Part shown: positions 57,291-64,000 of the stretch, piece by piece | How positions within the stretch are numbered: position 1 is the first letter of the stretch | How the letters are laid out: the number at the start of each line of letters is the position of its first letter | NCBI RefSeq assembly: GCF_027105055.1 | Contig: NZ_CP114264.1 | Span: 744,001-808,000, forward strand | From: Acinetobacter sp. TR3 | GTDB lineage: Bacteria > Pseudomonadota > Gammaproteobacteria > Pseudomonadales > Moraxellaceae | Reading direction: 5' to 3' | DNA: 64,000 bases | Position numbers and translations under genes: made by a program | The notes under the pieces: generated by a model | What the model was told of the DNA's origin: nothing | The model's database searches: none | Seen by the model: the letters and a program-made list of their open reading frames with translations, nothing else

Positions 57291-59072
57291 ATGACAGCAA
57301 AAATTTCACGACGGGAACTCATTCAAAAAAGTTTATTCGGTTTTGGGGCATTGTCTTTATCTGCGGGATTTACAGGATGTAATGACAGTTCAGATCAAGA
57401 AACAGCGACATTACAAGTTAATTTTGAACATGGCGTTGCCAGCGGTGATCCACTACAGGATCGCGTGATTTTGTGGACACGCTTAACACCAAGTGATAGC
57501 AGTGCACGGTTGCAAGTCACTTGGGAAATTGCGTTAGATCAGCAATTCAAGCAAATCATTAAAACCGATAAAGTCACTACCGCTGCTGCACAAGACTTTA
57601 CTGTAAAGGTAGATGCAATTGGATTAAAACCAAATCAAAGCTATTTTTATCGTTTTAGTTTTGGCGATAAGATTTCACCTATTGGGCAAACCAAGACTTT
57701 GCCAACCAGTACATCTAAAGTCAGTTTTGCAGTGTGTTCATGTTCGAATTATCCAGCAGGATATTTCTATGTTTACCGTGAAATGGCAAAACAAAATGTA
57801 GATGTAGTGATTCATCTAGGCGACTATATTTATGAGTATGGTGCTGATGGTTATGCGACAGAAGATGCAACGAAATTAGGGCGTACGCTTCCTGCGGATA
57901 ATAATAAAGAAATTATTAAATTAGATGATTATCGCAAACGCTATGCTTTATATCGTAAAGATAAAGACTTACAAGCTTTACATCATCGCCATCCTTTTAT
58001 TGTGATCTGGGATGACCACGAGTTAGCCAATGATACTTGGAGAGAGGGTGCTGACAATCATACTGAAGAAACAGCAAATGCAAAGAATGAAGGCAAATTC
58101 TCTGAAAGAAAATTAGCAGCATTACAAGCTTATTTTGAATGGATGCCAATTCGCCCAATTGATGATCAGCATATCAAGATTTATCGACAATTTGATTTTG
58201 GTAATCTCGTTCAGCTCACCATGTTGGATACACGCATTATCGCGCGTGATAAGCAATTAGATTATGCAGATTATATGACCGCAAATGGTTTGTTGAATGC
58301 TGCAAAATTCCAAGCGGACTTAACCAACCCTGCACGTACTTTGATGGGATATACCCAACGGGATTGGCTACTCGGAAAACTTCAACAATCTAATGCGACA
58401 TGGAATGTTTTGGGTCAACAGATTCTGATGACTAAAATGCTGGTACCTGCTGAGTTACTGTTTGCGTTGGCAGAAATTACTGCGGGACATCCGAGTGATG
58501 AAACTTTGGAAAAAATGAATGCACAGATTACAGAGCTGATTACGCTGAAATTCCGTTTGCAAAAAGGTGATCCAACCTTAACCCCACAAGAAAAAGCGCG
58601 TGTCCAGACGGTTGCACCTTATAACTTAGATGCATGGGATGGTTATTTTGTTGAGCGTGAGATTGTATATGGCACTTTGGCACAGTTAAAGAAAAAAGTA
58701 GTGGTACTGGCAGGGGATACCCATAATGCGTGGTCATCGAATTTATACAGTAAAGATGGTGCTTTTGTCGGGGTGGAGTTGGCAACCAGTTCAGTATCTT
58801 CACCGGGCTTGGAAAAGTATTTGGATATTCCACTAGCACAGTTACAACAGTTTGAATTTGCCTTCACCACATTGATTGATGAGTTGAATTATTGCAACCT
58901 GAATCAACGTGGTTACTTAATTGTTCAATTTGATGAAACTCAGGTTCAGTCACAATGGATTTATGTCGATTCAATTAAGAAAGCTGAATATGTTGTTGAT
59001 GCAGCTAGACAATATCAGCTCAGTTTTGATAAGAATTTGTTGCCAGTAAAAACGGCACAGCAAGTTGCGTAA
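57291..59072 (+). CDS. phoD: PhoD-family alkaline phosphatase/phosphodiesterase
   Basis: This 593-residue secreted enzyme releases phosphate from organic esters. The N-terminus has a twin-arginine signal (ISRRELIQKSLFGFGALSL) ending at a lipobox-like GFTGC, so export by Tat and perhaps lipidation. The core has FEHGVASGDPLQDRVILWTRLTP, HLGDYIYEYG, WDDHELANDTW, AWDGYFVERE and VVLAGDTHNAW with PhoD metal ligands (Asp, Asn, His). ATG 57291 is taken because the longer frame from 57186 runs through the Pho box. It stands alone, bracketed by tRNA-Leu copies. Confidence 0.92.
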   Translation: MTAKISRRELIQKSLFGFGALSLSAGFTGCNDSSDQETATLQVNFEHGVASGDPLQDRVILWTRLTPSDSSARLQVTWEIALDQQFKQIIKTDKVTTAAAQDFTVKVDAIGLKPNQSYFYRFSFGDKISPIGQTKTLPTSTSKVSFAVCSCSNYPAGYFYVYREMAKQNVDVVIHLGDYIYEYGADGYATEDATKLGRTLPADNNKEIIKLDDYRKRYALYRKDKDLQALHHRHPFIVIWDDHELANDTWREGADNHTEETANAKNEGKFSERKLAALQAYFEWMPIRPIDDQHIKIYRQFDFGNLVQLTMLDTRIIARDKQLDYADYMTANGLLNAAKFQADLTNPARTLMGYTQRDWLLGKLQQSNATWNVLGQQILMTKMLVPAELLFALAEITAGHPSDETLEKMNAQITELITLKFRLQKGDPTLTPQEKARVQTVAPYNLDAWDGYFVEREIVYGTLAQLKKKVVVLAGDTHNAWSSNLYSKDGAFVGVELATSSVSSPGLEKYLDIPLAQLQQFEFAFTTLIDELNYCNLNQRGYLIVQFDETQVQSQWIYVDSIKKAEYVVDAARQYQLSFDKNLLPVKTAQQVA

Positions 59073-59128
59073 ACGATTGATACATCGAGCCAAACATTAA
59101 TGTTTGGCTTTTTTATTTATTAAATTAC

Positions 59129-59276
59129 AGACATAAAAAAACCAGCTTAGGCTGGATTTTTATTTGCACCATTTTTCATTAGTTGAAAAATGGTGCCCGA
59201 GGCCAGACTCGAACTGGCACGCTTTGTGGGCGGGGGATTTTAAATCCCCTGTGTCTACCGATTTCACCACTCGGGC
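59129..59276 (-). repeat. Direct repeat copy B (tRNA-Leu plus its terminator)
   Basis: This 148-bp copy of 56936-57082 lies in the same orientation on the far side of phoD. It differs by a changed terminator loop, one extra T and one base in the spacer. Confidence 0.9.
59191..59276 (-). tRNA. tRNA-Leu(UAA), copy B
   Basis: Same 86-nt sequence as copy A, with CCA encoded and anticodon TAA. It lies 14 bp downstream of tRNA-Cys on the minus strand, so tRNA-Cys and tRNA-Leu are probably co-transcribed. Confidence 0.96.
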
Positions 59277-59290
59277 TTTAAAACCAAATT

Positions 59291-59364
59291 TGGAGGCGGG
59301 GGTCGGAATCGAACCGGCGTACACGGAGTTGCAGTCCGCTGCATGACCATTCTGCCACCCCGCC
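59291..59364 (-). tRNA. tRNA-Cys(GCA)
   Basis: A 74-nt tRNA with CCA encoded. Acceptor stem GGCGGGG, anticodon GCA in GGACTGCAACTCC, and T-arm GGTTCGATTCC. First of a tRNA-Cys/tRNA-Leu pair. Confidence 0.96.
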
Positions 59365-59516
59365 ATCATTTGGTGATGCACATATTAGCAACCTTTAGAA
59401 AAAAAACAATAGTGTTTGCCGTGAATATGCACATAAAAACAACATCTAAAAGAATATTGGTCAAATTATCATGTATTATTTACGCAATTGATTCATACCC
59501 ACTTTGGAGATGCGCT

Positions 59517-60365
59517 GTGGCATTGGTTTTAGACGGTCGTGCGTTGGCAACACAAATCGAAGCTGATTTGTTAGTTCGTGTAGAAGCATTAAAAGCAAAA
59601 ACGGGACGTACCCCAATTTTGGCAACAATTTTGGTTGGTGATGATGGTGCATCGGCAACGTATGTGCGTATGAAGGGTAATGCATGTCGCCGTGTCGGTA
59701 TGGATTCACTGAAAGTTGAGCTTCCAAAAGAAACAACAACAGAGCAATTATTGGCTGAGATTGAAAAATTAAATGCTAATCCAGATGTACACGGTATTTT
59801 GTTGCAGCATCCAGTGCCTGAACAAATTGATGAAAGAGCATGCTTTGATGCGATTTCATTGGCGAAAGATGTTGATGGTGTAACTTGTCTTGGTTTTGGT
59901 CGTATGGCAATGGGTGAGGCAGCTTATGGTTCTGCAACTCCAGCAGGCATCATGACGATTTTAAAAGAAAACAAGATCGAAATCGCAGGTAAACATGCCG
60001 TAGTTGTTGGTCGCTCAGCGATTTTAGGCAAACCAATGGCAATGATGTTGTTACAAGCCAATGCAACAGTAACAATCTGCCATTCACGTACTCAGAATTT
60101 AGCTGAATTAGTCAAACAAGCAGATATTATTGTCGGTGCGGTGGGTAAAGCTGAGTTGATTCAAAAAGATTGGATCAAGCAAGGCGCAGTTGTTGTTGAT
60201 GCTGGTTTCCATCCACGTGATGGTGGTGGTGTCGGTGATATTCAATTGGTGGGTATTGAAGAGGTTGCGTCTGCTTATACTCCCGTTCCAGGTGGTGTAG
60301 GGCCGATGACGATTACGACTTTAATTCGCCAAACTGTAGAAGCCGCTGAAAAAGCATTAGTTTAA
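59517..60365 (+). CDS. folD: Bifunctional methylene-THF dehydrogenase/cyclohydrolase
   Basis: FolD (282 residues) interconverts methylene-, methenyl- and formyl-tetrahydrofolate with NADP. Visible: [17 protein letters not shown] with the catalytic Lys, [36 protein letters not shown] (Rossmann) and [12 protein letters not shown]. The start is GTG at 59517 ([12 protein letters not shown]) with GGAG 7 bp ahead; the frame extends upstream into the tRNA but without a site. Length matches the family exactly. Confidence 0.96.
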   Translation: MALVLDGRALATQIEADLLVRVEALKAKTGRTPILATILVGDDGASATYVRMKGNACRRVGMDSLKVELPKETTTEQLLAEIEKLNANPDVHGILLQHPVPEQIDERACFDAISLAKDVDGVTCLGFGRMAMGEAAYGSATPAGIMTILKENKIEIAGKHAVVVGRSAILGKPMAMMLLQANATVTICHSRTQNLAELVKQADIIVGAVGKAELIQKDWIKQGAVVVDAGFHPRDGGGVGDIQLVGIEEVASAYTPVPGGVGPMTITTLIRQTVEAAEKALV

Positions 60366-60374
60366 AGATTAATA

Positions 60375-60400
60375 GCCCCTCGATAAGAGGGGTTTTTTTA
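60375..60400 (+). terminator. Terminator after folD
   Basis: CCCCTC GATAA GAGGGG with a seven-T tail. It ends 14 bp before the next start. Confidence 0.92.
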
Positions 60401-60413
60401 GAATTAAAGATAT

Positions 60414-61082
60414 ATGAGTTGTACATTTCAATTTGCGAAAGCACCTGAACAATTGCTTAAAGCGTTGCATGATGTCATTCCAAGCACAGATTTATTAGCG
60501 CAGCAACTGCCCGAAACTCCAATTTCATTGTGGCTCATTCCACCTGTTTTTCCAACTGATCGTTTAGATGATGAAGTCATTCGTCGTATTTGGAATGAGA
60601 CGCCGTATTGGATTTTCTGTTGGGCATCTGGTTTAGCGATGGCACAGTGGCTACTCGCTGAGCCACATCATGTTAAAGATAAAGTGGTCTTAGATTTTGG
60701 TGCAGGTTCGGGTGTAGTTGCAATTGCTGCAAAAATGGCAGGTGCTAAGCGTGTGATCTGTTGTGATATTGATCCAATAAGTCTTGCGTCATGTCGTGAA
60801 AATGCTTTGTTGAATGATGTTGAACTTGAGTACTTGGATGATTTATATAAAGCCGAGCAAGTGGATGTATTGCTTGCTGCGGACGTGCTGTATGACCAAT
60901 GCAATCGTTTCTTCTTAGATGAGTTTCTTAAGTTCGCACCTGAAGTTTGGGTTGCCGATAGCCGAGTTAAAAACTTTAGTCACCCTCAATATATGAAAAT
61001 TGATGAACGCAGTGCAACGACTTGGCCTGACTTAGATGAATCCAAAGAGTTTAGAAATGTGAGTTTTTATAAAACGCTGTGA
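60414..61082 (+). CDS. SAM-dependent methyltransferase (protein-lysine/PrmA-like)
   Basis: This 222-residue class I methyltransferase has SAM motif I VVLDFGAGSGVVAIAAKMAGA near 92-112, acidic motif II ICCDIDPIS, and motif IV LLAADVLYDQ. PYWIFCWASGLAMAQWL ahead of motif I is as in the PrmA/ETF-beta lysine methyltransferase and NNMT-like group. The target protein is unknown. It starts just behind folD's terminator and has its own terminator overlapping its stop. Confidence 0.83.
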   Translation: MSCTFQFAKAPEQLLKALHDVIPSTDLLAQQLPETPISLWLIPPVFPTDRLDDEVIRRIWNETPYWIFCWASGLAMAQWLLAEPHHVKDKVVLDFGAGSGVVAIAAKMAGAKRVICCDIDPISLASCRENALLNDVELEYLDDLYKAEQVDVLLAADVLYDQCNRFFLDEFLKFAPEVWVADSRVKNFSHPQYMKIDERSATTWPDLDESKEFRNVSFYKTL

Positions 61083-61099
61083 TTACAGCGTTTTTTTTA
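61069..61099 (+). terminator. Terminator overlapping the methyltransferase stop codon
   Basis: AAAACGCTGT GAT TACAGCGTTTT with T-run; the TGA stop lies in the loop. Confidence 0.9.
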
Positions 61100-61441
61100 A
61101 GCATCAAAAATGATTAAACCAAAATTTTTGATTTTGAGCATTTGATAAATTAGGTTTTATGATAATGACTCTTTGCGATGATGATATGAGCATACCAGTC
61201 TACTTTTGGCGAAGATTTTTTCCGCTGTAGATCAGAATAAACTGGTGGGGACTCTGAGTGTACTGAACTGAAAGGAATTCAGTCTTAGTTTGAATAAACT
61301 GTATTTATCCATCTTTAGACAGATCTGAAGATGTTTGCTGATAATAAGATAAAGCAATGTTTTAAATGAAAGACATGGTCATGAATAATCTATTGTAATC
61401 AAATACCATATTACAGATATGGTATTTGATCTTTGATTTTG
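61100..61441. other. Intergenic region without a supported gene
   Basis: 342 bp between a plus-strand methyltransferase and a minus-strand lipoprotein gene. It has no ORF over 60 codons and no obvious repeat apart from ATATGGTATTTG-type short duplications near 61402-61434. Confidence 0.4.
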
Positions 61442-61864
61442 TTAAGAACAAGTATAGCGAATGACTTTAAGTGTAGTCGGGCGTGCTTCAAGTGCTTGGC
61501 GTGTTGCATAGCCTTCACTGTTATTGAAATCAGGTGAATTAGAAAGTCCAAAAGTTGCACGACTATTTCCAAGTTTTACAGCGTATTGTTCTTGTTGTGT
61601 AGGATTCATAATTTCATTGACGCTGAGTATTGAAATTTTATAAGTTTTTCCTACGCCTAAAACTTGGTTGCATGCATGTTGTAATTTCTTTTGATCTAAA
61701 TCTTGATTGGTACGTGCTGCAAGGGTGTAAGCAATCGTGGCTGAAGTTGTTGTTTTATTTTCTATTTGATAGCCCGTCACGCCGTTAAATTTGTGTGGTG
61801 TACTTTGACATGCAGTGATCACAAGTGCACTTGTAACGATAATGAATAAATTGGTTTTTTTCAT
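61442..61864 (-). CDS. Uncharacterised lipoprotein
   Basis: 140 residues with signal peptide and lipobox ITAC (Cys19; VTSALVITACQSTP). The mature part has two cysteines (HACNQVLG and RYTCS at the C-terminus), likely a disulfide. The central TTTSATIAYTLAARTNQDLDQ stretch is not assigned to a family. Outer-membrane or periplasmic placement is inferred. ATG start; weak AGGAT site. Confidence 0.7.
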   Translation of the reverse strand: MKKTNLFIIVTSALVITACQSTPHKFNGVTGYQIENKTTTSATIAYTLAARTNQDLDQKKLQHACNQVLGVGKTYKISILSVNEIMNPTQQEQYAVKLGNSRATFGLSNSPDFNNSEGYATRQALEARPTTLKVIRYTCS

Positions 61865-61976
61865 ATCTATGATCCTATTATTTCCATAATTAGTATGGCA
61901 TAAAATAAGGTTGTTATTGTGAGTAATCTTTGAAATTGGCGCTATTCATCGTATTGAGGTTCAAAGTTAAAGAAAG

Positions 61977-62008
61977 AATTTTCGTTTTCGAACAATTTTG
62001 CATATAAT
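61977..62008 (+). promoter_or_regulatory. Predicted GlpR operator and promoter of glpK
   Basis: AATTTTCGTTTTCGAACAAT (61977-61996) agrees with the gammaproteobacterial GlpR consensus WATGTTCGWTAWCGAACATW at about 17 of 20 positions. A good -10 TATAAT (62003-62008) follows, so the operator would cover the -35. The repressor gene lies just behind glpK. Confidence 0.7.
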
Positions 62009-62059
62009 CTGCCAAGTTTTTTATTTAATACAGAAGTCGTTGCTTTATTGCAGTATTTT

Positions 62060-63637
<1,578 letters not shown>

Positions 63638-63687
63638 GCTAAAATAGTCGGATATAATATGCCGTAAATAACACAGGATTGATGAGC

Positions 63688-64000
63688 ATGAGCTTGATAC
63701 TACGCCAACAAAAAACCATCGAATTAGTACGAGAGCGTGGTTATATTAGTATTGAAGAACTTGCTCAACATTTCGATGTTACACCTCAAACTATTCGTCG
63801 TGATATCAATCAATTGGCAGATGAAGGGTTATTACGGCGTTATCATGGCGGCGCTGCGCATGATTCGAGTGTTGAAAATACAGAATATACAATGCGTGTC
63901 GGGCATATGCTTGAGCAAAAAAGAACAATTGCTGAAGCTGTTGCTGCTGCTGTTCCAGATCATGCTTCATTATTTATTAATATTGGTACAACAACTGAAG
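63688..64000 (+). CDS. glpR: DeoR-family glycerol-3-phosphate regulon repressor, N-terminal part
   Basis: The frame is open to the window edge (104 codons seen). The DeoR helix-turn-helix is clear: [40 protein letters not shown]. The start of the sugar-phosphate sensor domain ([19 protein letters not shown] and INIGTTTE) follows. AGGA stands 9 bp before ATG 63688; an ATG two codons earlier is too close to it. Position behind glpK and the operator in front of glpK support the glpR name. Confidence 0.88.
   Translation, partial: MSLILRQQKTIELVRERGYISIEELAQHFDVTPQTIRRDINQLADEGLLRRYHGGAAHDSSVENTEYTMRVGHMLEQKRTIAEAVAAAVPDHASLFINIGTTTE

Noticed and set aside
59160..59381. Short ORFs on both strands (73 and 60 residues)
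   Set aside because: They read through tRNA-Leu and tRNA-Cys genes; such ORFs are well-known artefacts.

Overview
The window is chromosomal DNA from a low-GC gammaproteobacterium, almost certainly an Acinetobacter. The reasons are the AT-rich intergenic DNA, the gene content and order (fusA-tuf, minCDE, bamE/fur, pilTU, sbcCD), a PA4642-family protein, tandem COG3687-type 'metal-dependent hydrolases', and a one-piece tmRNA whose tag reads ANDETYALAA. It starts inside fusA and ends inside a glpR-like repressor gene. Most of it is ordinary housekeeping sequence. No CRISPR array, prophage, intact insertion sequence or rRNA operon is visible.

Layout. 1-1.6 kb: fusA (3' end) and tuf. 1.8-3.8 kb: two tandem paralogues of a ferritin-like, possibly di-iron membrane protein; each has the same two-part 21-bp-phased direct repeat upstream. 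3.9-7 kb: rimI, facing a trxB-aat-bpt cluster. 7.2-11 kb: ftsK and a LysE-type exporter. 11.1-15.5 kb: PA4642-family gene, minCDE, an unidentified membrane protein and an acyltransferase. 15.9-24.5 kb: OmpA-like lipoprotein, rep, dut, algC, argB, a possible small RNA, an OlsB-like N-acyltransferase, a glutamine amidotransferase and a bacteriohemerythrin. 24.7-31.2 kb: membrane protein plus rnfH, bamE/fur (divergent), pilT-pilU, a PLP-binding protein and a lipoprotein. 31.2-41.3 kb: sbcDC, a crotonase, a SMI1/KNR4 protein with a zinc-ribbon membrane protein, an SDR and thiO. 41.6-46.2 kb: hemB, a thioesterase and emrAB.

46.2-47.9 kb is the most eroded part. It holds ssrA (minus strand), an IS-end-like fragment downstream of it, a broken outer-membrane efflux gene containing six TCCGA repeats, and other gene scraps. 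47.9-52.9 kb: marC, a thioesterase, a small secreted protein, a COG0523 GTPase, yaeQ and an FKBP. 53.1-56.9 kb: pgaBCD, with no pgaA in front. 57-59.4 kb: a phoD phosphatase with a strong predicted Pho box, lying between two nearly identical 147/148-bp direct repeats that each contain tRNA-Leu(UAA), then tRNA-Cys. 59.5-64 kb: folD, a methyltransferase, a lipoprotein and glpK-glpR, with a good GlpR-operator match ahead of glpK.

The signals most worth following are regulatory or structural rather than a new protein system: the tandem operator shared by the two hydrolase paralogues, the pgaA-less pga operon, the tRNA-bracketed phoD with its Pho box, the pentanucleotide tract, a C4-antisense-RNA-like hairpin downstream of argB, and several long intergenic hairpins without a terminator tail.
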